DNA of 64,000 nucleotides. Origin: JBEKTW01 sp049515655 (GTDB taxonomy: Bacteria; Bacteroidota; Ignavibacteria; UBA10030; SZUA-254). The position numbers and the translations under genes were made by a program. The stretch is from assembly GCA_049515655.1 (NCBI GenBank), contig JBEKTW010000015.1:1-64000 (forward strand), in the 5' to 3' direction. Each line of letters starts with the position of its first letter. Within the stretch, counting starts at the first letter, position 1. The notes under the pieces are model-generated. The model was not told the origin of the DNA. It worked only from the letters and a program-made list of their open reading frames with translations, and made no database searches. This document shows, in pieces, positions 52,694 through 60,842 of the stretch.

Positions 52694-53581
52694 ATGTATA
52701 ATTCGATCGTATTAGTCAAACAAGTGCCGGACACGGCGAACATCTCCGGAAACGTCATGCGCGAAGACGGCACGGTGAACCGGGCAAAATTGCCGGCAAT
52801 CTTCAATCATGAGGATAAAGTCGCCCTGGAGCTGGCGCTCCAGGTCAAAGACAAATTTGGCGGAACAGTGACGGCCATCACGATGGGCCCGCCTAGGGCG
52901 TCGGATATTCTTCGTGAGTGCCTGTACATGGGAGCCGACCGGGTGCATCTCATCAGTGATAGGAAATTCGCGGGCGCCGACACGCTGGCGACGTCGTACG
53001 TCCTCAGTGAAACGATACGAAAGATCGGCAACTACGATTTCATTTTTGCCGGAAGGCAGGCGATCGATGGCGATACCGCACAGGTCGGTCCTCAAACGGC
53101 CGAAAAGCTGGGCATCCCTCAGATCACCTACGCCGAAAAACTCATCGACGTACATGATGGTAGAGTGAAAGTGAAAAGAAAAATCGACGGCGGATTCGAG
53201 ATCCTGGAGAGCACTCTGCCCGTGCTGCTGACGGTCATGAAGGACGCCGCCGTGCCGAGGCCCTACAGCGCGAAAAGGATCATGGCCTTCAAAAGCGCCA
53301 AGTCGTTGATGGAGCTTGAAAAACTCGTTGAGGGGAATTCCCTCCTTTATATCGATAAGCTGGTCGATGAGTACAAGACGCGATCATTGTACATTCCAAC
53401 CCTCACGATGGACGACCTCCGGCTGGATGCAGATCGCTGCGGCATCAACGGTTCCCCTACGAAAGTTTATAAGATTGAATCCGTCGTACTGACCGGGGGT
53501 GAGCATACCATGGTCGAGCCGACGAAAGCAGGGATGAGCGCGCTGATTGGCAAATTAATGGAAGATCACATTTTTGGATGA
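52694..53581 (+). CDS. etfB: Electron transfer flavoprotein beta subunit
   Basis: A 295-residue EtfB/FixA protein, somewhat longer than the usual ~250-265. It opens YNSIVLVKQVPDTANISGNV, has the NHEDKVALELALQVKDKFGG and MGADRVHLISDRKFAGADTLATSYVL blocks, and the nucleotide loop GRQAIDGDTAQVGP (about residues 120-133). The DGDTAQVGP form is the one linked in the ETF literature to electron-bifurcating ETFs, where this loop holds a second FAD instead of AMP. The C-terminus ends with the recognition-type helix region. The start is 3 bases after the b-cytochrome stop, and its stop overlaps etfA (ATGA). Confidence 0.94.
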   Translation: MYNSIVLVKQVPDTANISGNVMREDGTVNRAKLPAIFNHEDKVALELALQVKDKFGGTVTAITMGPPRASDILRECLYMGADRVHLISDRKFAGADTLATSYVLSETIRKIGNYDFIFAGRQAIDGDTAQVGPQTAEKLGIPQITYAEKLIDVHDGRVKVKRKIDGGFEILESTLPVLLTVMKDAAVPRPYSAKRIMAFKSAKSLMELEKLVEGNSLLYIDKLVDEYKTRSLYIPTLTMDDLRLDADRCGINGSPTKVYKIESVVLTGGEHTMVEPTKAGMSALIGKLMEDHIFG

Positions 53582-54609
53582 CCGATTCTATGAGCACATT
53601 CGCAAATGAAGTGTGGGTGTTTGTCGAGCAACGCGACGGCAAACCGGCCGACGTAAGCTTCGAATTACTGAGCAAGGGTCACAAACTCGCCGCCAGCATG
53701 AACGGTTTGCTCAAATCCGTTGTGGTGGGAGACCGCGTCAAGGATATCGCGATTGAAACATTTCGTTTCGGCGCGGATGAAAGTCTGTTGATCGACCATC
53801 CCGATTTGAAGAACTACAAAACACTTCCTTACAGCCGCATCCTCATTGAGCTTGTGAGGAAATCTACTCCGCGAATAGTTCTCTTCGGAGCTTCCGTGAT
53901 CGGAAGAGACCTGGCACCCCGCGTAGCGTCGAATACCCGGAGCGGGATGACCGCCGATTGTACCGACCTCCAGATTTCGGATGTCGACTATCTGCGCAGG
54001 AAGTATCAGAATTTACTGCTGCAGATTCGCCCGGCATTCGGCGGAAATATCATCGCGACCATCATTACGCCCGATAATCCGACGCAAATGGCAACGGTGC
54101 GCGAAGGGGTGATGGAAATGCATCCGGTAGAGCGTCAACGCGAAATGAAAATAACCGAGATTCCGTATGTTCCGGTGGACAGCGATAAGTTGGTAACCAT
54201 CATCGAGCAATACAGGGAAGAAAGCAAAGTGAATCTGAAAGCCGCTCCCATCATCGTTTCCGGCGGGTACGGCCTTGGCACCAAGCAGAATTTTCAGTTG
54301 ATTCACGACCTTGCGCATGCGATTGGCGGAGAAGTTGCCGGGAGCCGCGCCGCCGTCGATGCGGGATTCGTTCCTCCCGAACGGCAGGTCGGGCAAACGG
54401 GCGTCACCGTACGGCCGAAATTGTATATTGCCGTCGGCATTTCCGGCGCGATTCAGCATCGCGCGGGTATGCAGGAGGCAAAGAAAATCATTGCAATCAA
54501 TAGCGACCCCGATGCCCCGATTTTCCAGGTCAGCCACTACGGCATCGTCGGCGACGCAATGGATATTCTTCCCAAGTTCATCGAAGCGTACAAGAACAAA
54601 CTAAAATAG
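53578..54609 (+). CDS. etfA: Electron transfer flavoprotein alpha subunit
   Basis: A 343-residue EtfA/FixB protein of family length. The N-terminal domain follows the EtfB-like fold. The C-terminal FAD domain is clear: VSGGYGLGTKQNFQLIHDLA (about residues 222-241), EVAGSRAAVDAGFVPPERQVGQTGVTVRPKLYIA (about 248-282), GISGAIQHRAGM and INSDPDAPIFQVSHYGIVGD. It forms a heterodimer with EtfB to move electrons from acyl-CoA dehydrogenases. The ATG overlaps the etfB stop by four bases. No ETF-quinone oxidoreductase gene lies in the window. Confidence 0.95.
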   Translation: MTDSMSTFANEVWVFVEQRDGKPADVSFELLSKGHKLAASMNGLLKSVVVGDRVKDIAIETFRFGADESLLIDHPDLKNYKTLPYSRILIELVRKSTPRIVLFGASVIGRDLAPRVASNTRSGMTADCTDLQISDVDYLRRKYQNLLLQIRPAFGGNIIATIITPDNPTQMATVREGVMEMHPVERQREMKITEIPYVPVDSDKLVTIIEQYREESKVNLKAAPIIVSGGYGLGTKQNFQLIHDLAHAIGGEVAGSRAAVDAGFVPPERQVGQTGVTVRPKLYIAVGISGAIQHRAGMQEAKKIIAINSDPDAPIFQVSHYGIVGDAMDILPKFIEAYKNKLK

Positions 54610-54618
54610 CTAAAAACA

Positions 54619-56340
54619 ATGCCGAACTTTTTCACGGATAATCCCGATTTACAGTTTCATTTCAATAATCTCGACCTCCGGGAGATTGTGAAGATCACCG
54701 AGGAAGAATACGCGCAGGCAAAAGAATTTAACTACGCCCCGGTGAATTACGAAGATGCAATCGAGAATTACAGAAAGGTGCTCGAGGTCGTCGGCGATAT
54801 TGCGGGAAACCACATCGCCCCCCGCGCGGCGCTTGTCGACGTGGAGGGAGCTACGTTTGACCGTGGAAAGGTAGAATACGCAAAGGGAACGCAGGAGAAT
54901 CTTCGCGAATTGTCCTGCGCCGATTTGATGGGGATGGTCCTTCCACGAAAATACGGCGGGCTGAATTTCCCCTTCACAATTTACATGGCCGCCGTGGAAA
55001 TTGTCTCCCGGGCGGATGCCTCTCTAATGAATATTTTCGGGCTGCAGGATATCGGTGACACCATTAAAAAATTCGGCGACGAAAACCAACGAATGAAATT
55101 CTTGCCGAAGATTTGCACGGGAGAACACACGGGGGCGATGGCGCTTACCGAGCCGGATGCCGGTTCCGACCTTCAGGCCGTGAAGCTCCATGCGTACCAG
55201 GACAGCAGCGGGAAATGGTTCCTGCGGGGCGTCAAGAGGTTCATCACGAATGGGAGCGGGCAGGTTCTGCTGGTCCTCGCGCGCTCCGAAGCGGGGTCGA
55301 AGGACGGACGCGGTCTAAGCATGTTCGTTTGCTACGGAGACGAGACCGTGAAAGTTCGCCGCATCGAGAACAAGCTGGGTATTCATGGCTCACCGACATG
55401 TGAATTGCAGTTCAATGACACTCCGGCACAGCTCATCGGCAGCAGAAAGTTCGGACTTATAAAATATACTCTTGATCTGATGTTTCGCGCGCGCGTAGGA
55501 GTCGCAGCTCAGGCGCTGGGAATTTCGCAGGCCGCCTATGAAGAGGCTTTGCAATATGCCCGGGAGAGAGAACAGTTCGGGAAACCGATCTACAATATCC
55601 CGGTCGTTTCCAACATGCTGATCGACATGAGGGTGATGCTGGAAAGCAACCGGTCCCTTTTTTACAGCGTTGCCCAATGGGTCGACCGGAAGGAAAAATC
55701 CGAAGAACTGGTGGAACAATTGAAAGCCGAAGGGAAATCCTTCGCGGAAGCAAATACCCGATTGAAGCAGGAAACGAAGATCGCAAATTTGCTGACGCCG
55801 ATGACGAAGTATGTACTGGCGGAATGCTCCAACAAGATCACGTATGACGCGTTGCAGATTCACGGCGGAACCGGATACATGAAGGAATTCAGAGTGGAAC
55901 GCCTTGCCCGGGACGCCCGCATCACGAACATCTACGAGGGAACATCCCAGCTGCAGATCGTGGCGGCGTCCGGTAACGTCATCAACGACGTTCTGGCAGA
56001 GTACTTCGGAAAGAAGGAGCAAAAAGAATACAAGGGTGGTTTGACCAGACTGGCGAATCAGCTGAAGGAAATACGTCTCATCTTCAAAGAGTGTTTGAAG
56101 TACGTGCTGGAGAAGAAGGACACGGATTTTCAGGATGTCGCGGCCAAGGATCTGGTGGAGCTGTACAGCTATCTCTATCTGGGCTACCTGCTTCTCGACG
56201 AAGCGGAAATCGAACCCGGAAAGGCCTTCATCGCCAACCGCTATATCCTGAACGCAGCCGCAAATGCAAGAAGGAACGCGGAATCCATAAAGAGCGGGTT
56301 GTTTTCCGACCTCCTCCATGCGGACAAAATTTTGAAGTGA
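54619..56340 (+). CDS. Acyl-CoA dehydrogenase family protein
   Basis: A 573-residue flavoenzyme. The core fold includes MALTEPDAGSDLQAVKL (about 173-189), the FAD-side KRFITNGSGQ and the C-terminal helical domain with LQIHGGTGYMKEFRVERLARDARITNIYEGTSQLQI (about 411-446). The Glu in IYEGTSQ is the likely catalytic base of the short/medium-chain type. There are extra residues at the N-terminus (~60) and a C-terminal tail of about 125 residues, giving a larger protein than the ~380 of standard enzymes. Directly behind etfBA, so it is the expected electron donor of that ETF. Substrate chain length is unknown. Confidence 0.93.
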   Translation: MPNFFTDNPDLQFHFNNLDLREIVKITEEEYAQAKEFNYAPVNYEDAIENYRKVLEVVGDIAGNHIAPRAALVDVEGATFDRGKVEYAKGTQENLRELSCADLMGMVLPRKYGGLNFPFTIYMAAVEIVSRADASLMNIFGLQDIGDTIKKFGDENQRMKFLPKICTGEHTGAMALTEPDAGSDLQAVKLHAYQDSSGKWFLRGVKRFITNGSGQVLLVLARSEAGSKDGRGLSMFVCYGDETVKVRRIENKLGIHGSPTCELQFNDTPAQLIGSRKFGLIKYTLDLMFRARVGVAAQALGISQAAYEEALQYAREREQFGKPIYNIPVVSNMLIDMRVMLESNRSLFYSVAQWVDRKEKSEELVEQLKAEGKSFAEANTRLKQETKIANLLTPMTKYVLAECSNKITYDALQIHGGTGYMKEFRVERLARDARITNIYEGTSQLQIVAASGNVINDVLAEYFGKKEQKEYKGGLTRLANQLKEIRLIFKECLKYVLEKKDTDFQDVAAKDLVELYSYLYLGYLLLDEAEIEPGKAFIANRYILNAAANARRNAESIKSGLFSDLLHADKILK

Positions 56341-56373
56341 ACTCGCTATTTAACAACTTTAAGGATGAAGAAT

Positions 56374-56571
56374 ATGTACTACTACCGCATTTATGACGAC
56401 AAAGAGCAACTGAATTTCATCAAGAGCTCGCTCGAACAGCAACGCGTCAGAAAACTGCTGAAAGAATATGAGGTCGTTCATCAGGAATACTTTAACACCG
56501 ACTTTGTGAAATTCCTGAAAGAACATGACCCCGATGCGGAATTGATCGAGGTGATCAATATCTCTTATTGA
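56374..56571 (+). CDS. Small protein after the acyl-CoA dehydrogenase
   Basis: A 65-residue highly charged protein of unrecognised family (MYYYRIYDDKEQLNFIKSSLEQQRVRKLLKEYEVVHQEYFN and on). The ATG at 56374 has AAGGA nine bases upstream and is preferred to the ATG at 56365, which sits directly on the AAGG. It lies 33 bases past the acyl-CoA dehydrogenase stop on the same strand and is likely translated from that mRNA. It has no signal or membrane segment, so it may be a cytoplasmic accessory factor. Confidence 0.6.
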   Translation: MYYYRIYDDKEQLNFIKSSLEQQRVRKLLKEYEVVHQEYFNTDFVKFLKEHDPDAELIEVINISY

Positions 56572-56620
56572 TGACATTCAGGTACTGCAGAAAATGAGAT
56601 TGGTAGCGCAAGATTCTGGG

Positions 56621-56641
56621 TGAGCCATGATGCATGGCTCA
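56621..56641. terminator. Hairpin after the etf/acyl-CoA dehydrogenase operon
   Basis: TGAGCCATG-ATG-CATGGCTCA, a perfect 9-base-pair stem with a 3-base loop, 50 bases past the small gene at 56374. There is no following T-run, so it could be a weak terminator or an mRNA 3' end stabiliser. Confidence 0.5.
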
Positions 56642-56800
56642 AGTCGAACAATAAATCCGTTGTGTATGCACGAATAATTGATTTCATGCACTAACAGGAT
56701 CCGAAAATCGTGTCGGGTTAGTTTCAATTGCAAATCGATAACACAGATTTTGTTGACTCTGATGTATTTAGGCGTAGAGGACGATGAATCGAAGAATGAT

Positions 56801-57652
56801 ATGAGAATACTCAACGGTTTATCAATGTGTCTGGTTTGTATTGTGTTTCTTTCGGATTGTTCTGTATGCCGAGATGATTCCGCGATGGTGGCAAAACTGA
56901 GGTCGAAGTTGAAACATAAATTCATATTGGACTTTCTGATAGAAAGGAAGCCTGAAGTAAAATACCGCTTTGAAGATCGTCTGATGGAAATGGCAATGGA
57001 CTCCAGCAGCTTTGAAATTATTGATAACCCGATAAATCTTAATGTGGCTCATCCCTTAGAAGCTTTTTCGTATTATGAGGATTACGTGATCTACCGGGTC
57101 CCGTCATTCAATGGTCGGGAACAGTATTATCTGTTAGTTCTTGGTATGCTACATCCTAATGAACTCTACCTTCTTGCTGACGATACAACTCGCGCCATTC
57201 TATTGGACACGCTCGATGTACACACAGCGGGAGGATCATACATGGATTTCTTGACACTGAATGGCAAGAATGTTCTGAAGCTCTCCCGAATTGCTCCTGG
57301 CGTAGGCTTTTATTTTGAGCAAGAGGCAATCGCCGGACTTATTGATAGAAGATTCAAAATTCTGTTTTCCATCAAGACTCTCGAAGCCACCAATTGGACG
57401 ATGGATGATAAAGACAGCACCGAACGTGATAAATTCTTTCGCACAATGAGCAGCTACAAATTTGTCGATCTGAACGGCGACGGCTTTCTCGATATCGTGG
57501 AAGAGACAACGGAGGATATCATTCTTCCCGATGAGAGTGAAAATTCTATGGGCGATGATTATCGAAAAGGGAAGGTCGTTTCTAACGTCTCGAAGAGCGA
57601 GAACCAATTTCTCTGGAACGACATAACCTATACTTTTGACAAGGTCAAATGA
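56801..57652 (+). CDS. Hypothetical exported protein with a calcium-loop-like motif
   Basis: A 283-residue protein, unrecognised. It starts MRILNGLSMCLVCIVFLSDCSVC, an export signal with an imperfect lipobox (SDC). The C-terminal part has FVDLNGDGFLDIVEE (about residues 224-238), the DxNxDGxxD pattern of Ca-binding EF-hand/FG-GAP-type loops. Its codon use is clearly more AT-rich than the cytochrome genes around it, and it interrupts the respiratory locus. The frame is open to a TTG at 56678. It may be a recent insertion. The gap 57653-57801 holds nothing I can support. Confidence 0.6.
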   Translation: MRILNGLSMCLVCIVFLSDCSVCRDDSAMVAKLRSKLKHKFILDFLIERKPEVKYRFEDRLMEMAMDSSSFEIIDNPINLNVAHPLEAFSYYEDYVIYRVPSFNGREQYYLLVLGMLHPNELYLLADDTTRAILLDTLDVHTAGGSYMDFLTLNGKNVLKLSRIAPGVGFYFEQEAIAGLIDRRFKILFSIKTLEATNWTMDDKDSTERDKFFRTMSSYKFVDLNGDGFLDIVEETTEDIILPDESENSMGDDYRKGKVVSNVSKSENQFLWNDITYTFDKVK

Positions 57653-57801
57653 GCCCGGATGTAGCAAATTTGCACTTATGGACCAACGGCACCGATTGCC
57701 TGCTTGGATTGCTCGGTGCGGCATTATGTGTTTAAGGATCATGATCCTGCTCGCAGGGAGGATGGTCGTTTACGTAAGCAGTACCACATTGTAGAAAATC
57801 A

Positions 57802-59298
57802 ATGAAACGTATTTTTCCGAGTTCTTTTTATAATCTAGTTACGCTGATCGGATCCGTCGTCGCGGCGGTCAGTTTCGGGCTCATCGTCTTCCTGATGCTG
57901 CTTGAGGCGGTGGCGACACAGCCCAAGCCGTACATGGGGATCATCGCGTTTGTTATTCTCCCGGTGTTCGTCGTGATCGGAATCATCCTCGTCATCATCG
58001 GAATCTTGCGCGAACATCGGAGAGAACGGCTGGGGAAGCCGCACGGGTTCCACATGCCGCAGATCGACTTCGACAACCCCCGGCATCGAACCGCATTCTT
58101 GTTTTTTTCCATCGGGGCGCTCATTCTTCTGGCATTCTCCGCCTTCAGCAGTTTCCAGGCATATGAACACACCGATTCCGACCAGTTCTGCGGGGAGACG
58201 TGTCACAAGGTGATGGAGCCCGAATATACGGCATACCAGTTTTCTCCGCACGCCCGGGTGGGCTGCGTGAAGTGCCACATCGGTCCCGGAGCAGGATGGT
58301 TCATTCGATCCAAACTTTCCGGGACATACCAGGTCTACGCGGTAACTTTCAACAAGTACCCGAAGCCAATTCCGACCCCGATCGAGAATCTGCGCCCGGC
58401 GCAGGAGACTTGCGAACAATGCCACTGGCCCAAGCAGTTTTTCAGCGAGAAGCAGCATGTCAACACGTACTTTCTCTCGGACGAGCGTAATACGAAATGG
58501 ACGCTGAATCTCCTGATGAAAATCGGAGGCGGAAACGTGGAAGCGGGCCCGACGTCAGGCATCCACTGGCACATGAATATCAACAATGAGGTCACGTACA
58601 TTCCGCTGGATGCGCAGCGGCAGATCATCCCGTGGGTGCGATCAAAACGCCCCGATGGATCTGTATCTATCTACCGCAGCACAGAGATGACGGTTTCCGA
58701 CGACTCGCTGGCTAAAGCCCCCCATCGCCGGATGGACTGTATCGACTGCCATAACAGGCCCACGCACATTTATCATCCGCCCGCGCGATCTGTTGACCAC
58801 GTCATGGCATTGGGCTGGATCGATCCCGCTATCCCCTCGGTCAAGAGTGTTTCCGTGAAAGCGCTGGAGTATCCGTACAGCACAAAGCAGACCGGACTGG
58901 ACAGCATCAGGATGTCGATCGAAGAGTACTACAGAAACAACTATCCCAATGTCGCATCTTCAAAAAAGAACGAGATCGATCGGACAATTACCGAAGTTCA
59001 AAGAATTTACACCAGGAACTATTTCCCGGAGATGATGGTGAGCTGGCGAAAATTTCCGGACAATCTTGGCCATCTCTACTACCAGGGTTGTTTCCGCTGC
59101 CACGACGGCAAGCATGTGAGTGAAGACGGAAAAGTCTTGTCGCGGGATTGCAACACGTGTCATACGATTCTGGCCCAGCAATTTGAGAATGATACGCTCC
59201 GTTTGTCCCTGGGGGGAATCGAGTACAAGCATCCCGTCGATATCGGGAATGCATGGAAGGAAATGAACTGCAGTGATTGCCACTTTAATAACCAATGA
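57802..59298 (+). CDS. NapC/NirT-like heptaheme cytochrome c, membrane anchored
   Basis: A 498-residue protein with two or three membrane helices in the first ~120 residues, then a periplasmic heme domain. Heme sites are one CX3CH (CGETCH, about residue 130) and six CxxCH (CVKCH, CEQCH, CIDCH, CFRCH, CNTCH, CSDCH). The opening block DQFCGETCHKVMEPEYTAYQFSPHARVGCVKCH follows the NapC/NirT quinol dehydrogenase layout, where Met and His near the first heme shape a quinol site. NapC-type proteins oxidise menaquinol and feed periplasmic partners. It directly precedes the Rieske gene (12 bases). Confidence 0.9.
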   Translation: MKRIFPSSFYNLVTLIGSVVAAVSFGLIVFLMLLEAVATQPKPYMGIIAFVILPVFVVIGIILVIIGILREHRRERLGKPHGFHMPQIDFDNPRHRTAFLFFSIGALILLAFSAFSSFQAYEHTDSDQFCGETCHKVMEPEYTAYQFSPHARVGCVKCHIGPGAGWFIRSKLSGTYQVYAVTFNKYPKPIPTPIENLRPAQETCEQCHWPKQFFSEKQHVNTYFLSDERNTKWTLNLLMKIGGGNVEAGPTSGIHWHMNINNEVTYIPLDAQRQIIPWVRSKRPDGSVSIYRSTEMTVSDDSLAKAPHRRMDCIDCHNRPTHIYHPPARSVDHVMALGWIDPAIPSVKSVSVKALEYPYSTKQTGLDSIRMSIEEYYRNNYPNVASSKKNEIDRTITEVQRIYTRNYFPEMMVSWRKFPDNLGHLYYQGCFRCHDGKHVSEDGKVLSRDCNTCHTILAQQFENDTLRLSLGGIEYKHPVDIGNAWKEMNCSDCHFNNQ

Positions 59299-59310
59299 TA
59301 GAACAAAGGA

Positions 59311-59766
59311 ATGAATGAGCAGCCTCTAAACCCGACTCAACAAAGCAAGCGGGATTTCCTCAAGTACGTTCTCACCGGAGGATTGCTCGCCTGGGCGGCA
59401 TCCATCCTGTATCCGATATTCGCGTATCTCAAGCCGCCGAAGCAAAGCGAGGTTGAGGTAAGCAGCGTGAAGGCGGGGAAGTTGAGCGAGATTGAGAAGG
59501 ATAGCGGAAAAATCGTCAAATTTGGCACGAAACCGGTGATTCTCATCCGTTCGGCAGACGGGAACCTGAGAGCATTCTCGGCGACCTGCACGCACCTCGA
59601 TTGCACGGTACAGTACCGGAAGGATTACGGACTGATCTGGTGTGCGTGCCACAACGGTAAGTACGACCTCAACGGCCGCAACGTGTCCGGTCCGCCGCCG
59701 CGTCCTCTGGACGAATATAGAGTCATTGTTCAAGGAGAGGAGGTCTCAATCTCGAAGAAATCATGA
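59311..59766 (+). CDS. Rieske iron-sulfur protein of a cytochrome bc-type complex
   Basis: A 151-residue protein. An N-terminal membrane anchor with a preceding basic region (residues ~12-40) fits Rieske proteins exported with the fold inside. The 2Fe-2S ligands are in CTHLDC (about 93-98) and CACHNGKYDLNGRNVSGPPPRPL (about 112-134). The standard order C-x-H...C-x2-H is present. It accepts electrons from quinol at the cytochrome b Qo site. Its stop overlaps the cytochrome b start (ATGA), so the two are coupled. Confidence 0.94.
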   Translation: MNEQPLNPTQQSKRDFLKYVLTGGLLAWAASILYPIFAYLKPPKQSEVEVSSVKAGKLSEIEKDSGKIVKFGTKPVILIRSADGNLRAFSATCTHLDCTVQYRKDYGLIWCACHNGKYDLNGRNVSGPPPRPLDEYRVIVQGEEVSISKKS

Positions 59767-60842
59767 TACTGCGATTGAAAAAAATATACTCGTGGATCGA
59801 CGAACGGGTGCAGCTCGAAGACGTGGTCAATTTTATGGGCAAGAAATATGTGCCCCTCCACAGCCATTCGATCTGGTACTACTTCGGCGGTGTGTCGCTC
59901 TTTCTGTTCATCATCCAGGTTGTCACCGGCATTCTTCTTCTGCTCTACTACAAGAGTGGTGAGGAGTTCGCGTTTGAGAGCATTCAGTTCATCATGTCGA
60001 AAGTCGAATTCGGCTGGCTCATACGTTCCATTCACAGTTGGACCGCGAACCTGTTCATCCTGGCGGCGATGGTTCATATGTTCAGCGTGTATTTCGGGAA
60101 AGCCTACCGCAAACCCCGAGAGGTGACATGGCTAACGGGCATGCTGATGTTCTTTCTCGCGCTGGGCTTCGGTTTCAGCGGGTACCTTCTGCCCTGGAAC
60201 GAACTCGCATTCTTCGCGACGAAAGTCGGCACGGACATCGCCGGTGTGGTTCCCCTCGTCGGCAAACCGATGATGATATTTCTCAGAGGCGGGGAAGAAG
60301 TCACGGGCGCGACCCTCTCCCGCTTCTTTGGTTTTCATGTGGCGGTCTTGCCCGGGTTATTTACCGTGCTCCTTGGAATCCATCTTCTTCTTGTGCAGCG
60401 CCAGGGTATGAGCGAGCCAATTGAAACCGAGCCTGGAGCGGGTGTCGAACGAAGGACAATGCCGTTCTTTCCGAATTTTCTGCTGAGAGACCTGTTGCTC
60501 TGGCTTATCGTCCTGAATCTGCTCGCGATACTTGCGGTCTTTTTCCCTTGGGAATTGGGAAGGAAAGCCGACCCGTTTGCACCGGCGCCGGCAGGTATCC
60601 GGCCCGAGTGGTATTTCCTGTTCATGTTCCAAACGCTGAAGTTCATTCCGGCAAAAATGCTGTTCCTCGACGGAGAGGTGCTTGGCATAGGCCTCTTCGG
60701 TCTGGGGGGACTCTTGTGGCTACTGGTTCCCTTCTGGGATAGAAAAAGCTCTCGGGGTGAACAGAATCGCTTCATCAATTACATCGGACTGTTCATCGTT
60801 CTGTACATTATGATCTTCACAGTACTGGGGTGGATCTTATGA
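59763..60842 (+). CDS. Cytochrome b of a bc-type complex
   Basis: A 359-residue integral protein that joins the b6-like and subunit-IV-like parts. The four heme ligands are in SIHSWTANLFILAAMVHMFS (about 88-107) and FHVAVLPGLFTVLLGIHLLL (about 190-210). The Qo-site PEWY motif is at RPEWYFLF (about residue 280). About eight hydrophobic helices are visible. It starts inside the Rieske stop (ATGA) and its own stop overlaps the 11-heme cytochrome start, indicating a tightly coupled three-gene complex. It would oxidise menaquinol and build a proton gradient. Confidence 0.95.
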   Translation: MILRLKKIYSWIDERVQLEDVVNFMGKKYVPLHSHSIWYYFGGVSLFLFIIQVVTGILLLLYYKSGEEFAFESIQFIMSKVEFGWLIRSIHSWTANLFILAAMVHMFSVYFGKAYRKPREVTWLTGMLMFFLALGFGFSGYLLPWNELAFFATKVGTDIAGVVPLVGKPMMIFLRGGEEVTGATLSRFFGFHVAVLPGLFTVLLGIHLLLVQRQGMSEPIETEPGAGVERRTMPFFPNFLLRDLLLWLIVLNLLAILAVFFPWELGRKADPFAPAPAGIRPEWYFLFMFQTLKFIPAKMLFLDGEVLGIGLFGLGGLLWLLVPFWDRKSSRGEQNRFINYIGLFIVLYIMIFTVLGWIL

